Below are positions 23,471-35,044 of a DNA stretch of 64,000 nucleotides, piece after piece. A program made the translations under genes and the position numbers. How positions within the stretch are numbered: position 1 is the first letter of the stretch; the number at the start of each line of letters is the position of its first letter. The notes beneath the pieces are model-generated. The model was not told the origin of the DNA. It searched no databases and saw only the letters and a program-made list of their open reading frames with translations. This DNA is from Tomocerus qinae (Eukaryota; Arthropoda; Collembola; Entomobryomorpha; Tomoceridae). The stretch covers positions 56,544,001 to 56,608,000 of the forward strand of contig CM034546.1 of the NCBI GenBank assembly GCA_020055645.1, given 5' to 3'.

Positions 23471-23911
23471 CTTGAACGATTTTAATAAATATATCATAAT
23501 TAATAGCCTTTCTCCGTCAAAAATGAATTATGAAATCAAAGGCTGGAAGCATATAAAATCATAAATTCATTATTGTAAATAAAACGTCAACTAAGTCAGC
23601 TTATTGATCACGTCATATACTAAGAACAAATATAAACCCAAAAATGAAACCATATAACATTTAAATAAATAACATACTTCAATCAGTCGGTCTACATTCT
23701 ACAATTTAACTCCTGAACAGAAAAAAACTGCATTGCCTAAAAATTTCTAACAATATGTCAAATACAAAGCAGGTGTGTATCGGCACTACTACATGTAACA
23801 TAATTTACAATCGGGTGATATTTAGACGTAGTAACTATACACTGAAATAAGTCTTAATGCTAGCTAGTGCGTTTTTGGATTCACATTAGCTAATTTCAAT
23901 CTACAAACTTT

Positions 23912-26380
23912 TTACGTGGACAATCCGTGTTGAGACCGCAAATGAGCCTTTAACTGGGACCCTTGAATGTAGGTATTTCCGCAGTGAAGGCACTTGTAAG
24001 GCCGCTCGCCAGTATGAATTCGTCTGTGATCGTTTAAATGACTTGTATTTCGAAAGCGTTTACCACAAAATTCGCATTCACAAGGTCGTTCCCCCGTGTG
24101 AGTTCTGTAATGATGTCTTAAACGATAGGAACTGGGGAACATCTTCCCACAAACATCACAAGGATGTCCTGTTTTCTGCGAAACAGTTTCGGTACTTCCA
24201 CTGCCATGCTGGTAAGACATATGACGACGAAGACCTTTAAAACAATAAAATATTTTTAAAAAACTGAAGATTAATAACAATTATTATTTGTTTTGGAATT
24301 TATAGAAATAGGAAAAATATTAAATTAGTTAAAACTTAATAAGGGCCATAAATAAATACTAATATTATTAAATATTTTTATATAAAAATGTAATTACGAG
24401 TTAAAGTGTCGTATGCTTTCCCGCAAAATTCGCATTTGTTGTCTGGAGGGTTCATGGGATTGGTCTTATGACGAGATCGTAAATGTGTATTGAAGCCTAA
24501 CAGATTTTTACAAGTTTTTCCGCACAGCCCACAGCAGTATGAGTTATCCATGGACATTTTGTAGATTACGCCACTAGCATGAGCCCTCATTGCTTCTAAA
24601 TGGGAATCACCTTCATGTTCTTTTAACTCCTCCTTGGTAATGAAATATGTGTCACAAAGGTGGCATTTTAACAATCCTTCCCTTTTTGTTGATGAATCCT
24701 CTTCGTCTTCGTCATCTATGGTTATTTCATTTATTGAACCTGCAGAAGATCCTTCGTGCTCTTTAACATCACTCATTCCTTCCCCATTTAACAACGGACA
24801 TATATGTTCAGTCGCTTCTTCTAAACTGTAAAATCCCATTTGGCATTCGGTGCACTCGTGAGTGAGTTGATGCGATTCCATGTGCGTTTGAAGTTGGTCC
24901 AAAGATTTGAAACTTAAATCGCAAACTTGGCAGTGCATCCAATTACTGCCGCATTGCTGGGTCACTTTGTATCGAAGCGAATTTGGTTTTTGTGGTGTTC
25001 CTTCGCTAACCACATAAGTAGCAGCTGTTTCTTCTGCAGCTTCTTCAATTTCTTCTTCAACATCTTCATCATCTTCTGTTTCCGTAAAATCACAAATGAT
25101 TTAATAAATCTTACAAATACAGTTTTAGAAAGCATAGAATTTTTTCATAATGGTCGAGTTTCATATTATAAGTCATCGGGCGGATTTGGTCTACATTAAC
25201 TCCACAGATGCCCCACCACTGTACTGAAGGAAACGTGCATGTAAAGTGCACGCATGTCAGAAACGATGAATTCTTACTTAGTGTAGACCAAATCCGCCAG
25301 AAGACTTAGAAGACTAATAGGAAGCTCAACCAGTAAATATGAAGTAACATACCGAACAATGCGGCTGCTGATTTTATTACAATTTTAGGGGTGATAACTG
25401 AATCCTCGTCCTCTTCGCATTTTATACCACCAACGGGTTCAACTTCACATGTTCCATCACTTTTATCGTTAGGATCTACATCCTCTTCTTTCACAACAAT
25501 GTTTGTCACACCAACTATAAAATTACAAAGAAAATTATATAAAATTTAATTGCGACAAGCTGCTCAAATTAATTTTTTTATGTTTGCCATTAAAGAAACA
25601 TAATATATCTAACACATTAAAATATTGCCATAATATTAAAATTATAAACAGCTGATTTTAGGCAGCGGTACTTCGTTGCCGCTGTTGCCGTTGGGAGGTA
25701 TCGGAAGTTAGCGGAAACAGCATAACAGCGGCGACACAGCTTCAACCATTAGCGGCAACACGGCAACCTTTAGGTTTAGGTGCAACAGCGGCAACAGAGG
25801 AAATCAGATTAGGGTTGTTTCCGCTGGTCCGTCTTACCGCTAGTGGTTGTAGCTGTGTTGCCGCTGCGGTCGTTGTTATGCATTTGCCGCTAACCCGCTA
25901 ACGTACCTCTGCCTAAATTCAGCCCATAAATTAACATCTATCCAGTTACAACCGAAAGTCTTTATGTACATTATTGTATTGATTCAACATCTGTTGATGT
26001 TAATTAATACACCCTGTATGCTAAATTTGACGACACGGATATTTACTTCGACTAAAACAATGATTTAAAAATGCTAGAAAATGTTTAATGCCCAAATTAA
26101 ATTTTAAATTGATTAATTTCATTTCATCATTTTTTTAAAATTTCTAACCTTCTTGGTCCACCAAGTCATCCTGCCAATTCCAATCGTTATTCAGGAACGC
26201 ATTAATTTCCCTCTGGACAAGTGGCTGTAGGTCTTCTGAGAATGCCAATTTAAATTGCTCAACTAAACTTTGGAGTCCGGATACATTATTGAACAAACAC
26301 TTTAACTTGATGCAGTTATCGCAACCACAAGGTTCTGTGGCAGTGGCAGGCTTCCCCATTTGGATAGTTACGTCGTACAT
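23912..26380 (-). CDS. C2H2 zinc-finger protein, copy A, four exons
   Basis: Probable nuclear DNA-binding protein. Exons on the minus strand: 26380-26149, 25514-25353, 25075-24398, 24234-23912, total 1,395 bases, 464 residues, GT/AG at each junction. The N-terminus has a Cys-rich piece (CGCDNCIKLKCLF) that does not look like a ZAD or BTB domain. An acidic middle (KCEEDEDSVI and a Glu-rich run) precedes about eight C2H2 fingers. The last three have canonical THTGERPCECEFCGK and IHTGERPYKCLHCGN linkers, and exon 4 begins within the finger LRRHMSYQH. The start ATG (MYDVTIQMGK) is used. The paralogue at 53.9 kb shares the exon structure. Targets unknown. Intron 2 contains a small MITE. Confidence 0.85.
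25179..25298. mobile_element. MITE in zinc-finger intron (copy A only)
   Basis: Terminal inverted repeats GGCGGATTTGGTCTACA at about 25179 and its complement ending at 25298, 120 bp in all. The same intron of the paralogue lacks it. No target duplication was clear. Confidence 0.7.
25649..25925. mobile_element. MITE with GCGGCAAC-rich interior
   Basis: Ends are inverted (left GCTGATTTTAGGCAGCGGTA, right complement GCTGAATTTAGGCAGAGGTA). ATAAA flanks both sides (25644-25648 and 25926-25930). The paralogous block reads straight through as the empty site. The interior is built of repeated GCGGCAAC/GTTGCCGC words and is strikingly GC-rich for this window. Confidence 0.8.
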
Positions 26381-26399
26381 ATTGTAACTTTTTACTTCA

Positions 26400-27745
26400 G
26401 ATAATTGTAAGAATCTATCAGGGACAGAAAAACAGTAGGTTCATTTTTTGTAAATGTTCATCATTATTATTGTATTCTTCACTGTTTTCAAAATTTTTAG
26501 TACTATTCATTAAAGTTAGAAGTTTATGCAATTTAATTTAGAAATAGAAAAAATAGTAGAAACACTATTTCAATATAAATTACTCTAATATTATTTTTGA
26601 TTTTTCACACCTTTAATAATCCTAAAATACATATATATTTATTACAGCTATGAGTTATATTCAGTATTATTATAATATGAAATATTTAAAATTTAAAACT
26701 GAGAACAATTATAACTATGGATAGTATAGTAGTTATTTAATATACACAGTGCAGTACAATACAAACGACAAACGCGTATATGTACCTATGAATATACGTA
26801 TAATACGTAATAAGTATAATGGTATAAAGCATATACAGCAGTAAATACTTAGAACGCATAATAAGTATTGTAAACAAAAGGGTTAAGCAAAAATACGTAG
26901 AAGAACTATAAAACTGAATGTGTTCAAAAATAACATACCGTAAGTATCCCGTATGCTGTAAAACACGCAAAAAATTACTTGGAATATTGTTAAAGTTGAT
27001 GTAATGAAATGAATAGATTCTGTGAAATAGCTTCACAACAATTGTAATTTTGTATAATTTCAATACCGCCGCTTTTAGTGAAAACGAAGTAATGGGTGCA
27101 AACGCAGTGTCTCAGTATTTAGCTTTTCGCTGGAACTTCGAACCGCTGCTGCTCAGGGCTCAGAGCAAACGTTTTTTGGGCATGATGAAACTTTCTGGGT
27201 AACGTGCAAACGTAAAGAAGACAACTAACGATACGAAATGATTATAATGTATCTCCGTTCGTATGCATGACATGGCTATTTTGGCTATGGATGGATGGGA
27301 TAATGAAATGGGCTTTAAAGCGAGTGTAAAGATAAATATTACTATAAATCAAAACAAAGGAAGTCCAAGATAAGCAAATATCGAAACGTTTTCCAAAATA
27401 ATTATGGTTCACGTTTAATAAATTATGAACTTTTATGATCATTTATGGCACCAACCATCCAATTTATATAAAATGCTACCACAATCAGATCACAATCAAA
27501 TTTATAAATTGAAAAATGTGATTTCATGCTAATACAATTTATAATATTACAAAGCCACCGATTATTGAATTTAAAATTGATTAGGCGTATTACATTGTAT
27601 AATTTCGAAATAAATTAAAATTCACCCAGTTTTGGGTTTAGGACTACTACTGTATGCCCCGAGTGAATCGTTAGTGTGTGTGAGAGTGAGATTTTAATAG
27701 CCATTTATTAACTGCCGTTATGACTTTGGCCGTTCTCATTCTTTA
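26400..27745. other. Zinc-finger gene upstream region, conserved in both block copies
   Basis: No gene supported. About 26930-27240 matches 56790-57130 well, including a stretch that would encode NAVSQYLAF(R/H)WNFEP. The frame is not shared cleanly, and copy A soon stops. It may be the remains of a small gene or exon duplicated with the block. Confidence 0.4.
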
Positions 27746-27749
27746 GTAA

Positions 27750-27890
27750 TATCAATCCAACGAAAGTTTTCCTCTGCTGATAAGAGGACACAATAGCTTT
27801 GCAGGTGGTCTCCTTTGTTCGTGATCAGTCAAGCGCGAACTCTCTTTTGTTGTCGCTATCAGCAGAGGAAAACTATTTGTTGGATTGATA
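27750..27890. mobile_element. MITE (copy A only)
   Basis: 141 bp with long inverted ends: TATCAATCCAAC, TTTTCCTCTGCTGATA on the left and their complements on the right. It is flanked by TAA-like sequence (TAA before, ATAA after). The paralogous site near 57675 is empty. Confidence 0.75.
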
Positions 27891-28239
27891 ATAATTTTAG
27901 TCCGATGCTATGGACACATGTTTTTGCAGTAAACCTTACATTCTATAAAAGTGACAAAGGATAAATAAACTATTAATTACTTCTAAGGTCAAAAATTTAG
28001 ATATAAGAAGGATAAATGTTTATTGGAAAATGAGAAATAAATGGTTAGGAATTAGTTTATATGCCAAGTATTTAGATTACACAGAAATGAGTTACCATTC
28101 CTTACATTATATATACAATTTATTGTGTGTACTAAAAATGACAAAAAACATACAATACTTTATATTTAATCCACGACTGCAATATACTACCTTTAAAATA
28201 TTGGACTAGAAGCTTGACTCAGATTAGTCAGAAGCTATA

Positions 28240-28735
28240 TTAACTAGAGCTTGGCTAGTAGAGCGTTCGAAGCTGTAGGCCATTGCTGTCGCTTTTGGAC
28301 TCTCAGCTCGGGTTCGATCCCTGCTATTGTCAAGGCTGTTTATAGGGATTGCTTGCTGGGTGACATTTCGGCTCGGTGAAAGTACGGGGATGTCATCCGT
28401 GTGAGAGGTGGATTAATTTCCTTAAATGCCGTAAAAGTTTTGTCTCGTCCCTAAAGTGTCTCAAAAAGAAAACACGCAACACTCTACTGGCACGAGGGCG
28501 GGGAAACCTTGACTGGGGAACCATACGCCTGTTAAAACTGGATATAAATTCACATTTCCTTAATCTGCCTAAGCAGAAGGACTGGAGTCATGAGAGGAAG
28601 AGCGGTGCGCGGTGGAACATACGAGTCAGCTACTGAATCAGTAACGTGCATGTGACTTACATGTGTGCCCATGTGCCCATGAAATGTGCCCAAAATGACT
28701 ATAAAGCTGTATACTTTACTTTTACTTTATAAGTG
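28240..28735 (+). mobile_element. tRNA-derived SINE
   Basis: The head contains an A-box-like TGGCTAGTAGAG (about 28252) and a B box GGGTTCGATCC (about 28311) at roughly tRNA spacing. An unrelated GC-rich body of about 400 bp follows, ending in TTTACTTTTACTTTATAAG. The paralogous block near 57960 does not have it. The head is too degenerate to be a working tRNA. Confidence 0.65.
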
Positions 28736-28739
28736 TTTC

Positions 28740-29542
28740 CACTACATACATTTATCCACATATTCTATCCAATATATAAGTTTAGCAAAACAATAATCAA
28801 ACGAATAAGCTAAGTTCTAGATTATTCATGGCTTATGGACAGACTGGCACCGTTTCACTTGAGTAAATCCGTGAATAAAATATAAGGTTTACCGGAAATC
28901 ACTATATTGTATAAAGCATGGAGTGAAATATTAATAAATGATGCGACAATAACCACCTTACTCTACCTTTAAGGTCATGTAATGACTTGAGTTGCATGTT
29001 ATGGTACTAGGTACACAAAGTTCTGGCATACGTAAATACCTATTTACAAAACAATATTATTGTTTTCAACTTTAAATATCAGTCGAATGTCATACTGAAA
29101 TAATAATGATGTCTAGGAGCGACTATGCTATGACTATCTGATGGTAATAACATATTGTTTCCTTTACACGACTTTACCATTTACCAAGAATAGCAAAACA
29201 ATATGATCAACTTAACATTGCTGAATACTACTGACAATTAAGATTGTAATACTATAAAAAATCACAACTTCTGATACCAAGAAAAGATTTTGAATCGCTG
29301 CGTAAGCGAAAATATTTACGTAATACAAATTAATGCATTACAATATTCCATTTACTATATAGTGGATATATGTACCTCAAATGTGTTGTTTGTTGTTTCG
29401 GATGATTAAATATACTTTATACTACATATTTATGCCTAATATTAATTTTAGGTAGAACATATACTTATACAACACACACAATAAAGGTCATGTGATTATG
29501 TACAATTAAAACCTTATATGAGTGTATAATATTATAGTCAGA
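28740..29542. other. Intergenic
   Basis: AT-rich spacer before the receptor gene's 3' end. No gene, RNA or repeat recognised. Confidence 0.45.
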
Positions 29543-30893
29543 TTAGTCACCAACAGACATGATTAAATCGATGGAGAAATCAGTGACGAAGCGGAAATAT
29601 TCCAACGTTATTCCACGACGAAGGTATAGGAAGTTCCCAGCTGCTATTGCAATTGTTTGGAGAGATCTTGCTTCCTTTCGAATATCATCAGAGGGATTGT
29701 TATGAAACATCCTTATACATTTATCCGATTCCGTCTGCAATTTAGTAGCTTGAGGGATAGCCAGTCCGCATCCCAAATAGAAAAGGACAGAGATCAAAGG
29801 CATCATGAAGTATCCAGGCATTGGGATGACACCGAGTAGCTTTACTGTGGCAAAGTTGCAAATGATAGCTACGATCGCAGAAATTGAGAATATAAGCGGA
29901 ACTTGGCACATTCCGATGACTTGATTTGCTTCTGTATTGATGATCATAAGACATCTGTAGATCTTTACAGCTTTTATTGGATTTTGTCTGAGATATTTCT
30001 TGCTTTGACGTAGATGAACATCTTTGTTCGTTCCATTCAACATTGTAAGCCAGTATTCCAAGATATTCAGATACAGTAGACCGAATATCCAGAGCAAGAT
30101 AATGGGCCCCCAGATGTAGCATCCGAATATAATTATTGCGAAGAAGCTGAAGATTTTGATGTATATTTTATATTCTTCGTAGTAGCTTGGAAGATGGTCA
30201 ATCATGAATCTTTGCAAAGGATCCACTGGCGCCGCAAAAGACAATAGACCTCCAAAAGAAGATGTATAAGGGCAGTGCCTGGTATGATAAACTTCAGAAG
30301 TTTTTCATATAGACGGACCTTTTGCTTTGTTGAGATATTTTCTTCGATATTGACACCATTTACCCATTCTAAAAATATTAGAAACAATTGATTGTAAAAA
30401 ATGAGAAATAATTATTTGAAAATGGAGGCTGATTTATTTTTCATGTTTTTGCTTATTCACAACCCGTTTCTATAATCAGTCTTGTCAATAAATGCTATTT
30501 TTTCTTATATTCGTGTTTTATCTTACCTTTCATTAATGCGTCAAATTCCACAACCATTTTTTCATTTGTTTGGGTATCGATCATTTTGATTATGTTCACC
30601 TTTGCTAAGGATAAAGATAATAACATGATCAAATAGTAGAAGACGTACATAATCAATTCGTATGATTTGAAATTTTCGTCGGGATAAAAAAATTCCTTCA
30701 AAAGTCTTCCTGTGGCGTAGACAAAGAACAAACACCCAAGGTAATGTACACCGTAATAGTTTAGCAAGGAAAATTGATCTTCTGTCTTGCTGATGAAATT
30801 TGTTCTATTGTTATATTTGAAGATTGTACTTCGGACTTTTTCATAGAAGAAGAAGTAAGACTCTAATGCTCTATATGCTACATCAGTAGCCAT
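29543..30893 (-). pseudogene. Gustatory-receptor-like 7TM protein with a frameshift
   Basis: Multi-pass membrane protein of about 405 residues in two exons: 30893-30527 (from ATG, MATDVAYRALESYFF) and about 30374-29543, with donor GTAAGA and acceptor TTTTTAG. Roughly seven hydrophobic helices are visible, plus a short C-terminal tail after a last helix (GITLEYFRFVTDFSIDLIMS). That arrangement and length recall arthropod gustatory-type chemoreceptors, though the diagnostic TYhxxxxQF motif is not present. Exon 2 opens in one frame (EWVNGVNIEEN...LLKFIIPGTA) but continues in another after about 30265 (SSFGGLLSFAAPVDPLQ). One base is missing or extra in GCCCTTATACA. Either a recent pseudogene or a sequence error. 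Confidence 0.6.
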
Positions 30894-31049
30894 TGTTTAT
30901 GGGTTGAAATTTAAAAATGTAATGTAGATTTTAACTGTTAACTTCACTTGACCAAAAATCCGTATTTTTTTCGTATATAGTCAATATTAAAGTCATGATA
31001 GGGCCATTTTCTAGTTTCTTGTTTGCTTGTTACTGTATTAATCCCTGAA

Positions 31050-31390
31050 TTTAACTTTCAATAAACTTGGGCACCAAAACTACTATACCATGAAGAATGA
31101 AGCTATGTATGGTAATAATAGTGAATATGAAGTTAGTGGTAAGCAAAGCTTGAAAACCAATATTCCTAAAGTAAATGACATTTTCGATTAAAGTAGACCG
31201 TAGACGCCCATTGCACATACAGGCAAATGTAATTACACTAAGATTACTATCCACCTTATTTACTAGGAGTAAAAGCATACCATAATAATAAAGTTTATAT
31301 ACTTCCAATGTCCAGTAAAGCTGAAATGCTTGTAAAATTGATGTTGAAATAAATAGAAATGGCTTAATAGTATTAGTAAGCTCTTAAATG
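31050..31390. other. Spacer between receptor gene and receptor fragment
   Basis: Contains an 85-codon minus-strand frame (31051-31308) with two hydrophobic stretches but no recognisable receptor motif. It could be a decayed part of the neighbouring receptor copy. Not supported as a gene. Confidence 0.35.
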
Positions 31391-31395
31391 TATTA

Positions 31396-31640
31396 CGTAG
31401 TATATCCGACAGACATAATTAAATCAACGGAGAAACTAGTGACAAAGCGAAAATATACTCCACGACAGAGATGAAGGACGTATCCAGCTGCCACTAACGT
31501 GCTTGAAGAGGTCTTGTTGCTTTTTTAAATATCATCAGAGGAGTTTGTATGAAAGATCCAAATGTGGTTTTTCCGATTACCTCTGCAATTTATTAGCTTG
31601 AGGGATAGCAACTCCGAATCCGAATAGCTAAGCACTGTGT
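31396..31640 (-). pseudogene. Receptor 3'-exon fragment, related to 29543-30893
   Basis: Base-for-base similar to about 29550-29780 of the receptor gene: AGACATAATTAAATC, GGAGAAA(C/T), ATATCATCAGAG, TTAGCTTGAGGGATAGC. Frames are broken and the rest of the gene is missing. This is a relic of a tandem receptor duplicate. Confidence 0.7.
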
Positions 31641-31808
31641 CGCATACACAAGCGTGGAAAAGTTGCAAGTTATTGCTATTGTTATTTATAACTGTTATTT
31701 TGCGTTGGAGTGAAAGACGAAAGAAGTTAGCGATGGTTTATAGTAAAGGGGGGCTATATAGTCTCAAAATTAGCAGACACCGACGGCGACGACGTACTGG
31801 CTGATATA

Positions 31809-32679
31809 CAGTATGTATCAAAAGTGGGTACACATAGGAGTTTATGGGTATACATAGTAGTTTAGTGTTTAGTATCCATAGCACTTCCATTGTTAGTTCA
31901 CAGTTCAATATGCAATTTTTACTAGCCAGATTTCCCTTTTATTATTTCATAGTTCGTCTCTCTTTCCTTCGTTTCGCAATAAATAAGGAGTTGCTTCAAT
32001 TTGAAGAACTCAATATGGACTGTCAATAAGTGAGCGAATTGAAATTGTAAAGATGCGGACAACAATGTCGTTACGAAAGGTGGCTGAGGAATTCACTATC
32101 CTGGAAATACAGTTAGCATCAGAACAGTAGCAGTTACCACAGCTCGGTTTGATAGGACTGGTTCAGTCAAAAACTTATCAAAAGTAAGAAGACAATTTTT
32201 TGATTCCTGAATTGGATGCTAAGGGAGGGGGTCCTCACAACATTTGGTTTCAGCAAGACAGTGCTCCCCCACATTATGCCATACAAGTTAAGATGAAACT
32301 TGATCATGATTATCATGATCAAGTGATCATGATCACTTCATCATGATCTGTGGTAACTGCTACTGTTCTGATGCTAACTTTCTTTCCAGGATAGTGAATT
32401 CCTCAGCCACCTTTCATGTTCATGTTGTCCGCATCTTTACAATTTCAATTCGCTCACTTATTGACAGTTTATCCATTTGAGTTCTTCAGATTGAAGCAAC
32501 GCTTTATTGCGAAAAGAAGGAAAGAGAGATGAACAATGAAATAATAAAAAGAAAACTGGCTGGTAAAAATTGGAAATTGAACTTGTGTGCTGTATACTAA
32601 CAATGAAAGTGCTATATGGATACTAAAATTCCATGTATACCCATAAACTCCTATGTATACCCACTTTTAATACATACTG
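31809..32679. mobile_element. Mariner-like fold-back element
   Basis: 871 bp between TA dinucleotides, with Tc1/mariner-style ends CAGTATGTATCAAAAGTGGG and the complement of CAGTATGTATTAAAAGTGGG. The inverted similarity is not confined to the ends: about 350 bp on each side mirror each other, including a scrap of the transposase N-terminal region (complement of CCTCAGCCACCTTTC). The centre encodes WFQQDSAPPHYA, a hallmark of the mariner catalytic core. It is non-autonomous. Confidence 0.8.
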
Positions 32680-35044
32680 TAGATACATTTATGTATATGA
32701 TACGCATCTATATACGAAAGAACTTCAAACAACAAAACTTCAGATTAAGGTGTAGATGTTCTATCCTTGCCTTGACCACTATGATATTATTTTCTACTAA
32801 TAGAAATATAACATTAGATATCTAGACCTATCTAAACAAGAAGCTATTCCCTGGCAACTATTTACTGCTGATATGAAAATTGACAATAGAAGAGTGTGAC
32901 ATCGAATATCGAGAATTGTCCGATTATATTATTTGTTCTTGTTCAATGGCCATACTTTTGTAAGCACCAGGGTCGCAGCGATGGGGCAGGGGTGCTAAGA
33001 TATGTGTTGCCCCCTCCCCCGAAATCCAGAAAAATAAAAAAATTATTGTCTGAAAACGCAAAATATCGTTAAAATTTCTTGAGTTAAATTTTACTCCATG
33101 CCCCTCCCTCCGCGGCCACCTCCTATTACTATAACTGGTGTTGTTAAATAAAACTAAACCAAATGCAGTCATGCAGGGTTGCGGTGGATGGAATGTTAAG
33201 ATAGTGGGTTAAAATTGGATAAAATCAATTTCTTTCTAATTTCGTCCTAACTGTAACAGAAAGTTGTCTTTCTTAATAATGTTGGTGACCATGTAAACAG
33301 ATTAAATTTTCCTCTCCGTTAAGAGTGTTTGTTCTTCCATGTCCGAAAGATAACGCATTAATATACAACCGAAAAATATATACAAACTATATTCCTTGAG
33401 CGGATTCTCAAAATTATGGACCATTGCCCCCAAAATTTTGTACCTGAAAATAGTATTTAGTGCGAAGCATGAGAGCGTGAATACAAATTAATTCTTCTTC
33501 ACACCATAAACAAAACCATTAACGTTAGAAGGTGTTACCTTGGAAAACTTTCACTTAGAGAAATGTATACATTATGCCTTATGCGTGTAGTGCCTGTGCC
33601 AGTAATAATAACTTATTATTGCCTTTACCTTTAAAAAATCAAAAAATTTTAAGGTTAAATTAATTTCATATCAATAATTTTAAAGTCTTATACTATTTCT
33701 TGACTACTTTTTCTCATTAAGAATAATATATGTGTATATTGAAACTGATTATTAACTCGTTCTGACCTTCTACGAGGAATCTGACTCCAAAAAAATCTGT
33801 TTGCTATAGCTATGCAAACACGCAGGACACGCAAACAAACATTAAGAAATCAAGGGTGTAACTAAACCATAAGTTTAGGAAGCCTGAATTTATGACTATG
33901 ACATAATATACAATTGTAAAGGGCTTAAAAATTATTCAACAATCATCCCTATTACAAAACAACTCTTCACAAACGGAAAATAAATAATTAAGTGGAGGCC
34001 AGAGCCCCAAGCTCACCTCTATCTACGCTGTTGGAGTTTGGAATAAATAAATATTTATTCTGATAACTAGTGTACCCATCAAATTCTGGCTTCTAGAATT
34101 AAAAAGTATATTGCATCTCTATCGGTTTTACAGCCGCCTGACTTTTATGGTCTTCATTCTTGATGGTCTACTGTGAGAGAATAATATTTTCTCTTTATCG
34201 AAAGTGTAACCCGCTACAATTAATGTAAATAGGAATAATTGCTCTATATATCTGTTAGAGGGGAAACATGTTTATTAGATCAGATTGTTCTATCCCTTAC
34301 GGCGAAGAAGACGATTACTAGAATAGATGGATGACATGATATATATATTATACCTTAATGCTATACACATATATATGCACATCATTAAAATGTACACCAC
34401 CACTATATAAGAAATAATTATCATCCCCCATAATAGTTGTGTGATTCGCCAAACCAACAGTTTGTTCGACAGCTTTTTTAAACATCCGATTTTTTCATGA
34501 TCGACGCGAATTGCTTATATTTTTAACGAACGGTTCAACACAAGCCTTGGGGTCTTGAGGTCAGTTTGATACTGTCTTGCAAAATCTTTGACTTGGTTCA
34601 ACTCAATAAAGTTTGTGGATGGCAGCGGCCCTGCTCGACTCTGGTCGCTCAACAAAACTAGCAAGTGTATCTTTTATCTCCTGATATCATTCGCATTCCA
34701 TTCCGTTCTCTGTATATGTATATACCATACTAATAAAACATATTTTATACACAATTAATTTACCATTATCATATGAGTATACAATTATAGTAGTTCAGCA
34801 TTCCATAAAAATTCATTGACCTAATGTATTACAATCTTATGAGATTGTTGGAGGTTTATTTTAAACCATAACAATAATATTATACAAAATGTTAATTTAT
34901 TATCATTAATATTAATAACTAGTGAAATTAATTATTATCTGATTATAAAGGAATTTACATTTGCAATAATAGTAATAGTAGAGAGGAATATAGATTTGAA
35001 GTTTTGAAATCCACTTTTATTTTGGCAGTGATAGTGTGATTAAA
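32680..35044. other. Intergenic, includes P450 upstream region
   Basis: No gene supported. About 32950-33175 has a GC-rich repeat-like patch (GGGTCGCAGCGATGGGGCAG). About 34655-34690 carries CTCAACAAAACTAGCAAGTG, resembling a block before the first P450 gene. The remainder is AT-rich. Confidence 0.45.

Larger units (their letters stand above)
19134..23560. mobile_element. Head-to-head inverted pair of Penelope-like elements (palindrome)
   Basis: 19131-21319 and 21336-23524 are 2,189-bp inverted arms around a 16-bp centre (CCATTCGGTTAAGTCC). The coordinates stay in register across the whole length, so there are no indels, and the encoded proteins are identical. The 14-bp direct repeat ATAAATTCATTATT (19120-19133 and 23561-23574) flanks the entire structure, including a 36-bp tail after the right arm. 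The paralogous block at 53.5 kb lacks it. This fits one insertion event of a dimer, with the 3' ends facing outward. Confidence 0.88.
18800..28213. repeat. Segmental duplication, copy A (zinc-finger gene block)
   Basis: Collinear with 53340-57964. Shared landmarks: GCAGTTCGAATAGAATTAGAAC near the left edge, the four-exon zinc-finger gene, ACTGAATGTGTTCAAAAATA, CACCCAGTTTTGGGTTTAGG, and ACTTTATAT with CACGACTG near the right edge. Copy A is longer because it has gained the Penelope-like palindrome (19134-23560) and MITEs at 25179, 25649 and 27750. Copy B supplies the empty sites. Confidence 0.85.

Noticed and set aside
28250-28325. A tRNA gene
   Set aside because: A and B boxes are present but the acceptor and anticodon stems do not form; better explained as a SINE head.
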